From NCBI GenBank assembly GCA_041398225.1, contig JAWKVD010000003.1, positions 62,001 through 126,000 of the forward strand: a stretch of DNA of 64,000 bases, given 5' to 3'. The first letter of the stretch is position 1; each line of letters starts with the position of its first letter. Origin of the DNA: JAWKVD01 sp041398225 (GTDB taxonomy: Bacteria > Pseudomonadota > Alphaproteobacteria > Caulobacterales > Hyphomonadaceae). A model generated the notes under the pieces. That model made no database searches. It was not told where the DNA came from and worked only from the letters and a program-made list of their open reading frames with translations. The position numbers and the translations under genes are program-made. Of the stretch, positions 17,619 to 26,082 are shown one piece after another.

Positions 17619-17828
17619 ATGGAGCAAATCTCTGTCTTTCTGAACGGTGAACCCTCGGTTGTTCCGTCGGGGGCCACCGTTGCGCAGTTCCTGGACCGCC
17701 TGGGGCTGCCCCGGAAAGGAATCGCCGTGGAACGTAACCGCGAAATCGTCCCCAAGTCGCGCTTTGACACCACGATTCTCCATGCGGGCGATCAGCTGGA
17801 AGTGGTTCAGTTCGTGGGCGGGGGGTGA
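17619..17828 (+). CDS. thiS: Sulfur carrier protein ThiS
   Basis: Small ubiquitin-like protein whose C-terminal glycine thiocarboxylate donates sulfur for the thiazole of thiamine. It is 69 residues. The N-terminus FLNGEPSVVPSGATV, AVERNREIVPKS and the C-terminal VVQFVGGG tail fit ThiS. Its partner thiG lies 580 nt downstream on the same strand, separated by an opposing gene. No TPP riboswitch was recognised in the 95 nt upstream. Confidence 0.93.
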   Translation: MEQISVFLNGEPSVVPSGATVAQFLDRLGLPRKGIAVERNREIVPKSRFDTTILHAGDQLEVVQFVGGG

Positions 17829-17845
17829 GGGGCGCCGCCCGGGAA

Positions 17846-18265
17846 TCAGCGGTCTGAGCCGGTTGCGGCGCACCGGGTCCACTGCTTGGCGTTTTTCCAG
17901 TCTGTCCGGACGCCGGTGAAGTCCTTGCCCGCGAGGAGAAACGCGTCGTCATTCCGCCATTCGGTTACGAGCGTCATGCCGTCGTCCCGCCACCAGGGAT
18001 TGCGTCCGTCAAACGCCTTGACGTCCCACTCGCCCATGTCGCCGCCGGGCGTGCGCACATGGATGCGGTGTTCGTCGACCCGCTCGATGACGGCGGGGTT
18101 CTCGCAGGTCGCATCCGGGCGGTTTACGATCACGCCCGGATCATCGGGGAAGGCGATCATCCACGCGCCGATGAACGGTGCGGCGTCCGCATCCGTGACG
18201 TCGTCCGCACAGGCGATCGGAGCGAACAGACCGGCAGCTGCCGCCAAAGCGATGACCAGTTTCAT
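17846..18265 (-). CDS. Hypothetical secreted protein
   Basis: 139 residues from the ATG at 18265 (MKLVIALAAAAGLFAPIACA), a clear signal peptide; the longer open frame to 18379 overlaps the thiG leader. The mature part has WMIAFPDDPGVIV, ATCENPAVIERV and several Trp residues, suggesting a small beta-rich domain. I do not recognise the family. It is inserted convergently between thiS and thiG, which normally are adjacent. Confidence 0.7.
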   Translation of the reverse strand: MKLVIALAAAAGLFAPIACADDVTDADAAPFIGAWMIAFPDDPGVIVNRPDATCENPAVIERVDEHRIHVRTPGGDMGEWDVKAFDGRNPWWRDDGMTLVTEWRNDDAFLLAGKDFTGVRTDWKNAKQWTRCAATGSDR

Positions 18266-18408
18266 GCGAGTCACTCCCGAGGTCGCGTGCGGGGAATATA
18301 CCGACCGTCGCTTGCAGGGAAATGCCGGCGGGCAGCGGCGAAGACATGGCATGGTTGACGCTGGAAGCCGGTCCTGCAATGCGAAGCCGTAGGTGCAGGG
18401 AAATCGTC

Positions 18409-19191
18409 ATGACCGAACAGAACCTTGATCCGCTGATCGTCGCCGGCCGCACGTTCCAGTCGCGGTTGATCGTCGGTACGGGCAAGTACAAGTCCTACGC
18501 CCAGAACGCCGAAGCGGCGAAGGCCGCCGGGGCCGATATGGTGACTGTGGCGCTGCGGCGAGTGAACGTCGCTGATGCGGGCTCCGATCGTCTGGTCGAT
18601 CACCTTGATCCGAACGTCTACACCTACCTGCCGAACACGGCGGGATGCTTCACCGCCGACGACGCCGTGCGCACCCTGCGTCTGGCGCGGGAGGCCGGCG
18701 GCTGGGACCTTGTGAAGCTCGAAGTGCTGTCCGACCAGAAGACGCTGTATCCGGACATGGAGCAAACGCTCGCGGCGGCGAAGGCGCTGATCGCCGACGG
18801 TTTTCAGGTGATGGTCTACTGCTCGGACGATCCGGTTTACGCGCGCAAGCTGGAGGATGCGGGGTGTTGCGCGATCATGCCGCTCGGCTCGCTGATCGGG
18901 TCGGGGTTGGGGGTGCAGAACCCGGTGAACATCCGTCTCATCGTGGAGCAGGCCAAGGTCCCGGTGATTGTCGATGCTGGCGTGGGCACGGCCTCCGACG
19001 CCGCCATGGCCATGGAGCTCGGGTGCGACGGCGTTCTGATGAACACCGCAATCGCGGAAGCGCGCGATCCGGTGCGCATGGCGCGTGCGATGAAGCATGC
19101 CGTCATAGCGGGGCGCGAGGCCTATCTCGCTGGGCGGATGCCCAAGAAGCGCTACGCCGATCCGTCCTCGCCTCTGGCGGGGCTGATCTAG
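18409..19191 (+). CDS. thiG: Thiazole synthase ThiG
   Basis: Forms the thiazole phosphate moiety of thiamine from deoxyxylulose-5-phosphate, ThiS thiocarboxylate and dehydroglycine. It is 260 residues from the ATG at 18409, with AGGGAA upstream; earlier in-frame ATGs lie before the family start. Motifs: SRLIVGTGKYKS, ALRRVN, LPNTAGCFTADDAV, KLEVLSDQKTLYPD (Schiff-base lysine region), PLGSLIGSGLGVQN and VDAGVGTASDAAMAMELG. It ends 17 nt from the convergent DsbA-like gene. Confidence 0.97.
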   Translation: MTEQNLDPLIVAGRTFQSRLIVGTGKYKSYAQNAEAAKAAGADMVTVALRRVNVADAGSDRLVDHLDPNVYTYLPNTAGCFTADDAVRTLRLAREAGGWDLVKLEVLSDQKTLYPDMEQTLAAAKALIADGFQVMVYCSDDPVYARKLEDAGCCAIMPLGSLIGSGLGVQNPVNIRLIVEQAKVPVIVDAGVGTASDAAMAMELGCDGVLMNTAIAEARDPVRMARAMKHAVIAGREAYLAGRMPKKRYADPSSPLAGLI

Positions 19192-19208
19192 CCTCCGGCC
19201 CGTGTGGG

Positions 19209-19979
19209 TCAGCCGTTGGATTTCTTGGCTTCGCGGCGAACCTTCTCGATGGTTGCGTCGAGGCGCGGTTCGTTGAACTGCTCGATGAATTCGCCATTGA
19301 TGTAGAAACCCGGCGTACCTTCGATGCCGGCTTCCTCAGCCTCGGCGTAGATCCGCTGGAGCACCTTGGTGAACTCCGGATCCGCCATATCCTTCTCGAA
19401 CTTGTTCATGTTCAGCCCGATCGATTTGGCGATGCGCATGATCTCGGCTTGCGTGGCGTCGGGGTCTTCGCGACCGTCGTCGCCGGCGACCGACAGCTTG
19501 CGCGAATTCATCAGCGCGACGTGCATCTCGCGGTACTTGCCCTGGCGGTTCGCGGCCAGAGCGGCCATCGCCGCGGCGAGCGACGACTGTCTCAGGATCG
19601 GGAACTCCTTGAAGACCACCCGAACGTCGCCCTGTTTGCTGTCCAGTTCGTCCAACACCCACTTGTTGGCGGCGTGGCAGTAGGGACAATTGTAGTCGAA
19701 GTACTCGACGATGGTGATCGGCGCATCTTTCGGCCCCAGGGTCGGGTCTTCCTTTTCGGAGACAAGCTGGGAGAAGCGCTGCGAGCGCTTGAGCTTGTCC
19801 ACCTCGGCCATCGCTTCGGCGAGAACGTCCGGGTTCTTGATCAGGTAGTCCTTCACGATCGCCTCGACCTCGGAGCGAGCCATACGGTCGGTGCTGTCCG
19901 GCGCGGCCGTTTCCTTGCCGGCCGAACACGCCGTCAAGGCGAGGCAGGCGAGGGCGGCGATAGAGGTGACGAGGCGCAT
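19209..19979 (-). CDS. DsbA-family thiol-disulfide lipoprotein
   Basis: 256 residues. The N-terminus is a lipoprotein signal (LALTAC, lipidated C18). A helical segment (about 33-75, EVEAIVKDYLIKNPDVLAEAM) precedes the thioredoxin fold, as in ScsC/BdbD-like proteins. The active site is C98-P-Y-C101 in YFDYNCPYCHAANKW, and the cis-proline loop is EGTPGFYING. It probably oxidises or isomerises disulfides in the periplasm. It is the last gene of the run rne, M48 protease, dsbA-like; the 120-nt gap to the M48 gene allows its own promoter. Confidence 0.88.
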   Translation of the reverse strand: MRLVTSIAALACLALTACSAGKETAAPDSTDRMARSEVEAIVKDYLIKNPDVLAEAMAEVDKLKRSQRFSQLVSEKEDPTLGPKDAPITIVEYFDYNCPYCHAANKWVLDELDSKQGDVRVVFKEFPILRQSSLAAAMAALAANRQGKYREMHVALMNSRKLSVAGDDGREDPDATQAEIMRIAKSIGLNMNKFEKDMADPEFTKVLQRIYAEAEEAGIEGTPGFYINGEFIEQFNEPRLDATIEKVRREAKKSNG

Positions 19980-20099
19980 TACTCAGGCGTTCCTTGAAGG
20001 GATGAACTGTCGTGTTCGGTTGGTCATGCGAGGCGGGTTACAGCACGCGTGCGGGTCTGCGGCCAGTCCTCGTGGCGGGGAGAAAGCGCGTTCGCAACG

Positions 20100-21482
20100 T
20101 CACCGGCCCGATCTTGGGCGGTTACCGGGCAGGCGCGGGTCGGTGATCGCGGCGATATCCGAAGCGCGGCGGGCGTTTGGCGTGCCGGGCGGCAGTTTCT
20201 TCGAGGCGCGCATGGAGAAGTAGTTGGCACGCGGGATGTTGCCCATTGCGTAAGCCTCTTCCGCCGTGGCGAGGTCGGCGTCTCCCACCTTGTCCTGCTT
20301 CGCGTAGGCGCGCGCGAGCTGGTTCCATGCGAAGGGATTTTCGTGATCCTCGGCGACGGAGTCGATCAGCAGGTTCACCGCCTCCTGCACCTGATCCTCG
20401 CCGCCCAGCTCGATCAGCGAGCGGGCGAGGTTGACCTTCAGCAGCGGGGAGTGCGGCGCCAGTTCAACCGATTTGCGGTTGGGCTCGATCGACTCCTCGA
20501 CGCGGCCGTTTTCGAACAGGATCTGCCCCTTCAATTCCTGGAAGTAGGGGTTGTCCGGCTCCAGTTCGATCAGGCCCTCGATTTCCTCCAGCGCACCTTT
20601 GATGTTTATGGACGGCGGCCGGTAATAGTTGATCGCGCGGGCATAGCGCGCGGGGATCGATAGGTCGCTCTTGGGGTAGTAGCGATCGACATACATCGGC
20701 GATTTCAGAAAGCCTATCAGCTTGGCCTTCATGCGCGCGAGCTGATCGACAGAGCGTTCCGACTGCGGGAGTGCGTCAGGCTCGGCCTCGGCGACGCGTC
20801 TGCGCAGGGCGCCGATCCGGTCCGCCGACAGCGGGTGCGAGCGGAAATACGGTTCGCGGCGCGCCTCGCTCAGATTTTCCTGGGCGCGATATTTGTCGAA
20901 GAATTCGATCAGTCCCTTCGCGGACTGATGGGTCGCCTGGAGGTACTTCACCGCCTGCTGGTCCGCGACGCTTTCTTCGGTGCGCGTATGCTTGAAGATG
21001 GTGAGCAGGCCGAATTGCTGACCGCTGGCGAGGATCGCCATGCCCGCGTCGGGTGCGCCCGCCGCCATCGCCAGGACGCCCAGTCCCATCGACACGATCG
21101 ACATGTTGCTGCCCGCCCGGAACGCTTCGTCGCGCGTGACGGCGTGTCCGCACGCCATGTGGCAGGTTTCGTGTGCGATCACGCCTTTCAACTGTTCGGG
21201 GGTCTCGGCCGCCATGATGGTGCCGGTGTTGATGCTGACGTTCAGGCCGGCGGCGACGAACGCGTTCAGCGTCTCGTCGTTGACGATGAAGATGCGAATG
21301 TCCTTGGGATTGAGCCCCGCAGCCTCGAAAATAGGATCGGAGTATTCGCGCAGGTCCGCTTCGATCTCGGCGTCGCGAATGCATCCCATGGGAGACAGGC
21401 AGCTTTGCGCCGCCGCCGTCAGCGGGGCCAGCGCCAGCGCCGCCAGAACGGCAAGCGAGCGGAAATACCCTGCAACGCCCAT
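20100..21482 (-). CDS. M48 family zinc metalloprotease with TPR region (BepA-like)
   Basis: 460 residues from the ATG at 21482. The start is supported by an AAGGAGA ribosome binding site 7-8 nt upstream and a signal peptide (about 1-25). The zinc site is H104-E105-T-C-H108 in VIAHETCHMACGH, with the third ligand Glu in EESVADQQAV. The C-terminal half (about 290-430) has TPR-like helices (IEGLIELEPDNPYFQELKGQ and following). Such BepA/Loi-type proteins act in outer-membrane protein quality control. The frame stays open upstream into rne because of a disruption there, giving an apparent 1391-residue fusion that I regard as artefactual. Confidence 0.9.
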   Translation of the reverse strand: MGVAGYFRSLAVLAALALAPLTAAAQSCLSPMGCIRDAEIEADLREYSDPIFEAAGLNPKDIRIFIVNDETLNAFVAAGLNVSINTGTIMAAETPEQLKGVIAHETCHMACGHAVTRDEAFRAGSNMSIVSMGLGVLAMAAGAPDAGMAILASGQQFGLLTIFKHTRTEESVADQQAVKYLQATHQSAKGLIEFFDKYRAQENLSEARREPYFRSHPLSADRIGALRRRVAEAEPDALPQSERSVDQLARMKAKLIGFLKSPMYVDRYYPKSDLSIPARYARAINYYRPPSINIKGALEEIEGLIELEPDNPYFQELKGQILFENGRVEESIEPNRKSVELAPHSPLLKVNLARSLIELGGEDQVQEAVNLLIDSVAEDHENPFAWNQLARAYAKQDKVGDADLATAEEAYAMGNIPRANYFSMRASKKLPPGTPNARRASDIAAITDPRLPGNRPRSGR

Positions 21483-21616
21483 GACGACGTCTCCTTCAGC
21501 CCCACGCGCCCTGTCGCTATCGTAGTGCCGGGGATGGCGGAAACAAGGCGCGGCGTTCACGGGCCCGTTTCCGCGCTGATTCCGCCCGTAGCCTGGTCGC
21601 GGGTTGCGCGCGGCGG

Positions 21617-24275
21617 TTAGCCGGTCTTCTTGCGGCTCCACCACCCGATCCGGCGCGGCTTTTCCTCCTTGGCCGCCGCTTTCTCGGCTTCGGCCTCGGG
21701 GAACCGTGGATGGAGTGACGGCGCGTGTCGGCGGGTTCGGCCTGCGGCGTCTCATCGAGCGCCGCGACGGTTTCGGCCGCTTCCGCGACGGGGGCCGGGC
21801 TCGGCTCGGGTTCGGCGTCTCGGGTGCGGGCTCGGCTATCGCTTCAGGCTCCGGCGTTTCGATGGCGACCGCCGGTTCGGCTTCCGCTGCGACGGTTTCG
21901 CCCGCTTCAACGGGCGAAGCCTCGGCGAGAGCGTCGGTCTCGATGCCGGCAGCGGCGACATCCGCTACAGCGGCGGCTTCCGAACTGGTCTCGATGGGCT
22001 CAGGCGTCGCTTCGACCGGCGTCTCGACGGCGATGAATGCGATCGAGGCGATGGCGTCGAGCATTTCGCCGCCGTCAGCCGCGATGTCAGGGACGCGCGG
22101 AGCGCCGTCGCGACCACCCCGACGACGACGACGACCGCCGCGTCCGGACGATTGTCCCTCTTCCTGCTGGGTCTGGGCCGGTTCGCCGGACGAGCCGCCG
22201 CGCCGGCGGCGACCGCCCCGCCGTCCCCGCCGGCGGCGACCGTCAGTGTCGGCGTCGTCAGCGTCGGCTTCAGCCTCGTCGCCCTCGATCTCTTCGTCCT
22301 CGTCTTCGTCGCTCTCCGGCATGGGAAGCGGACGCAGTTTGGCGAGTTCAGACGGGCTGAGCGGCTTGTAGGCGACCGTATGTCCATCCGAGCGCGATTC
22401 CAGCTCGCAGTCGCCGGGCCGCAATTCGGTGTTGGTTTCGATCCGCACGATAACGTCGTTGGCGGACTCGATCTCCGCAATGTCCGAGCGCTTTTCATTG
22501 AGAATATAGAGCGCGACTTCCGAAGGCGCTTCCGCCAGGACGGTGTCGACTTTCGGGTCGGCCGCGCGGGCCTCGATCATGCGCAGGATCTGAAGCGCCG
22601 CGGATTCGATGGAGCGCACGCGCCCGGTGCCGTTGCAGTGCGGGCAGGGTTCGCTGGACAGCTCCAGCACGCCGGCGCGCCGGCGCTGACGTGAAATCTC
22701 GAACAGGCCGAACTGCGAGATGCGCCCGGTCTGCACGCGGGCGCGGTCGATCTTCAGACCCTCGGCCATGCGGCGCTCGACGGCGCGGTTGTTCTTGGAG
22801 TCCTCCATGTCGATGAAGTCGATCACGATAAGGCCGGCCAGATCGCGCAGGCGCATCTGGCGACACACCTCGGTCGCGGCCTCGAGGTTGGTCTTCAGCG
22901 CCGTGGCTTCGACATTGCGTTCGCGCGTCGCCTTGCCGGAGTTCACGTCGACGGCGACCAGAGCTTCGGTCTGGTTGATGACGATGTAGCCGCCGGACGG
23001 CAATTGAACGATCGGCGAGAAGATCGTTTCGAGCTGGTCCTCGATGCCGGTCGCGACGAAGAGCGGCGCGCCGGTTTCATTCTTGACGACCTTGCGGGCG
23101 TGCGTCGGCATCAGCATTTCGACGAAGCTGTGGGCTTCTTCATAGGCCTCGTCGCCATCGACGATGATCTGTTCGATATCCTTGTCGTAGAGGTCGCGCA
23201 CGGCGCGCAGAACCAGATGGCCTTCCTCGTGGATGAGGCAGGGCGCCATCGACTCGATGGTGCGGGCGACAATCTGCTTCCAGAGACTGGTCAGGTATTC
23301 GAAGTCGCGCGTGATCTCGTTGCGCGTGCGCTTGGCTCCGGCCGTGCGCACGATCAGTCCGGCTCCACGCGGAATTTCGAGATCCGCGCAGATGTCCTTC
23401 AGGCGACGGCGGTCGTTGGCGTTGGTGATCTTGCGCGACACGCCGCCCGCACGCGAGGTGTTCGGCATCAGCACGCAGTAACGACCGGCCAGCGAGAGAT
23501 AGGTGGTGAGGGCGGCGCCCTTGTTGCCGCGTTCTTCCTTCACGACCTGCACGAGCAGGACCTGGCGGCGACGGATCACCTCCTGGATGCGATACTTCCG
23601 CTGGAAAACAGCGGCGCGGCGGCGAACGGTGGCTTCCTGTTCCTCGCCGTCGTCATCGTCGTCGCTGTCGTCGTCCTCGTCTTCTTCGACGGCGGCGGTT
23701 TCGTCTTCCGCGTCAGCTTCGACTTCCTCGGCTTCGTCTTCTTCGACCGAGTCGTCCTGATCGGCTTCGACCTCGACCGCCGTCTCGGCGTCAGTTTCGG
23801 CTTCTTCAGCCGGCTCTACGACGGCGTCGACTTCATCGGCCTCGGTCGCGGCGTCTGCATCTTCGTTTTCGGCGGGCGGGGTGTCCGAAACGACCGTCTT
23901 GACGTCGGCGCCCGCTCCGGCGGACTCTGCAGCCGATTTCCCGCGCTTGCGGCGGCGACCGGACGATTTCTTCCGGGCGCGTTCATCCTCGGCCGCGGCT
24001 TCCTCAAGCAGCGCGTCCCGGTCTTCCTTGGGGATCTGGTAGTAATCCGGATGGATTTCGCCGAAGGCCAGAAACCCGTGGCGGTTGCCGCCATAGTCGA
24101 CAAACGCCGCCTGGAGCGAGGGCTCAACCCTCGTCACCTTGGCGAGATAGATGTTTCCGCGAAGTTGGCGCTTGGCGCGCGCTTCGAAGTCAAAGTCTTC
24201 GATCTGTCCATTGGACACCACGGCCACCCTCGTTTCTTCGGGGTGTGTGGAGTCGATCAGCATGAGCTTGCTCAT
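21617..24275 (-). CDS. rne: Ribonuclease E, frame-disrupted near the 3' end
   Basis: Essential endoribonuclease and degradosome scaffold. From the ATG at 24275: S1 domain (about 35-270) split by a long acidic insert (about 100-215) typical of alphaproteobacteria; catalytic domain with D443 (VDVNSGKATRE) and D486 (IVIDFIDME); zinc-link C544-P-H-C547; then an Arg-rich and acidic tail. The first frame is clean to about residue 820 (nt 21816). The true C-terminus, ending AKEEKPRRIGWWSRKKTG, lies in another frame with a TAA at 21617-21619. EKPRR-GWW is the PNPase-binding motif known from Caulobacter. Between them (about 21704-21815) the acidic tail reads best in a third frame, so one +1 or two -1 changes are needed. 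Sequencing error or real mutation cannot be told apart here. Confidence 0.85.
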
Positions 24276-24630
24276 GTCGTAGAACCTCGTTGTCGCTAGA
24301 GCAGGCGGCGCGCGAATGCGCGATCCTCACCCGCTGAAAATTGATCATGCGGTGGTCGTGGCTTCGGCGCCTTGTCTGGTCAGTGACTCGCGGGGTCGCG
24401 TTCATGGGATTCCTGACATGGAAGGCCGTAACCCGGCGCTTCCGAGACGCAAAAAACCGGTGTTCGCCCTTGGAGACACAGCCATTGCTCGGGGGTGTCG
24501 CTACGGGCGTTAGCGCTCCCGAACGGGAGCCACGTCAGCACTCTGCACAAATTGAGCCCCCTTGGAAAGCAGAATGCGTCTGAACCGATGGTTAAGCACC
24601 GTCAGTCTAGGTTCCAGACACTGAAAATAC
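24276..24630. promoter_or_regulatory. Divergent leader region rne / amidase (355 nt)
   Basis: No gene is seen. It must hold the rne and amidase promoters and probably a long rne 5' leader; rne leaders are autoregulatory in gamma-proteobacteria, which is only an analogy here. A tight hairpin GCTCCC-GAAC-GGGAGC lies at 24515-24530. A/T-rich patches occur near 24455-24460 and 24610-24640. Confidence 0.45.
24515..24530. repeat. Hairpin in the rne leader region
   Basis: Perfect 6-bp stem with a GAAC tetraloop, 240 nt upstream of the rne ATG and about 100 nt upstream of the amidase start. It could be an RNA element of a long leader or an operator. Confidence 0.4.
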
Positions 24631-25854
24631 GTGAATTTCTGGTGTGGGTTCGCTGTGCGCCGCGCGATTACCTGGTTGTTCTGTCTGTTTTTGACCAGTC
24701 TGGGGATGGCGGCCGCCGAGCCTGTCACCCGGGTCGTGGACCTGCGCATCGAGGGCGACCGGCACGCCACTCGCGTTGTGGTTGAGTCCAATGAATCGTT
24801 GAAATATAACGTCTTTTCTCTGTCGGCGGGCTCCGATCGGATCGTTATCGATCTCCCCAAGATCCGCTGGTCGATTCGAGGTCTGACGTCCGAAACCGGC
24901 TCTGGAGCGGGCGAAGGGCTGGTGAAGGGGTATCGCTACGCCCACAATTCGACCAGCAGTTCGCGTCTGGTGCTGGATTTGGCGGGACCCGCGGCGGTAT
25001 CCCGCGATTTCGCCCTGAGCCCCGACGGAAAGGGTTCGGGCGGTGCGGCGGGCGTTTACCGGATTGTTCTGGACCTCAAGCCCACCAGTCAGCCGGAATT
25101 CGAGAAGATCGTGGCGGCGGACCTGCGCCAGCCGCGCACCGAGGCGACCCGCCGGGCGCGCAAGCCGCTGATCGTCATCGATCCCGGTCATGGGGGGAAG
25201 GACCCCGGAACCATCTCGCCAAGCTCGGGGCGGCAGGAAAAGGACCTTACGCTCAAGGTCTCGCAGGAGCTGAAGTCGGCGCTTGAAGCTACCGGCCGCT
25301 ACGAGGTGGCGCTGACGCGCTCAGCCGACGTGTTCATCGAACTCGAAGACAGGGTGACGAAGGCGCGCGATCTCGGGGCCGATCTGTTCATTTCGCTGCA
25401 CGCGGACGCGGGCGGGCGGCCGACCGTTCGCGGAGCTTCGGTCTACACGCTGTCCCCGGAAGGCGAAAAACGCGTCGAAAAGGCGCGCATGAAGAACGAT
25501 TGGGTGTTGCCGATCGAGCGTGATCCCTCGCGTCCGCGAGAGGTGAACCAGGTGCTCGCGGACCTCGTGCAGCGCGAAACCAAGAACCAGTCGGCCCGGT
25601 TCGCGCAGGTGCTCGTCCCGCATCTGCACGACGCTGGCTGGCCGATACTGGAGAATACGCACCGTCGGCGCGGCTTCTACGTGCTGTTGAGCCCCGATGT
25701 GCCCGCCGTTCTGATCGAAATGGGATTTCTCTCCAACGCCGAGGACGAGAAGATGATGGCGTCCTCCCGGCAAAGCCGGCAGCTGGCCGGGGGGATTGTC
25801 TCCGCGGTTGACGAGTTCTTCGGCGCGCGTGGGCAGGCGCTGGCCCAGAAATAG
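24631..25854 (+). CDS. N-acetylmuramoyl-L-alanine amidase (AmiC type)
   Basis: Periplasmic zinc amidase that cleaves the peptide stems from murein during cell separation. It is 407 residues from GTG 24631. A signal peptide (about 8-28, ending GMAAA) is followed by an AMIN domain (about 30-150) for septal targeting. An Amidase_3 domain (about 178-400) completes it. Zinc and catalytic motifs: VIDPGHGGKDPG, FISLHADA and VLIEMGFLSN (catalytic Glu). It is followed 228 nt later by PBP1A on the same strand, a gene order kept in Caulobacter-like genomes. Confidence 0.94.
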   Translation: MNFWCGFAVRRAITWLFCLFLTSLGMAAAEPVTRVVDLRIEGDRHATRVVVESNESLKYNVFSLSAGSDRIVIDLPKIRWSIRGLTSETGSGAGEGLVKGYRYAHNSTSSSRLVLDLAGPAAVSRDFALSPDGKGSGGAAGVYRIVLDLKPTSQPEFEKIVAADLRQPRTEATRRARKPLIVIDPGHGGKDPGTISPSSGRQEKDLTLKVSQELKSALEATGRYEVALTRSADVFIELEDRVTKARDLGADLFISLHADAGGRPTVRGASVYTLSPEGEKRVEKARMKNDWVLPIERDPSRPREVNQVLADLVQRETKNQSARFAQVLVPHLHDAGWPILENTHRRRGFYVLLSPDVPAVLIEMGFLSNAEDEKMMASSRQSRQLAGGIVSAVDEFFGARGQALAQK

Positions 25855-26082
25855 CGGTTTGGGGCGTTCGCCGGGCGCGAAGCGTGAAGTCTGCGAAATG
25901 CGCAGCCATTTGTCTCGACCGCGGGAGCGGCGACGGCCATAAAGTCTCCGTATTGCGCCCCGATTCTGCGTTCACAGCCCTCTCGCGAAGGGTGAGGCGC
26001 GGGGATCGCGGTCCCCGGACGACGGGCTCGGGTTTTGGGGGCGTTTTCGCAAACGCCCAGTTGGACAGGTCAACGAACCGGC

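Noticed and set aside
20100..24275. Single 1391-residue RNase E-M48 protease fusion protein
   Set aside because: The M48 part has its own signal peptide and AAGGAGA ribosome binding site at 21482, and RNase E has a recognisable C-terminus in another frame. The fusion exists only because of the frame disruption.
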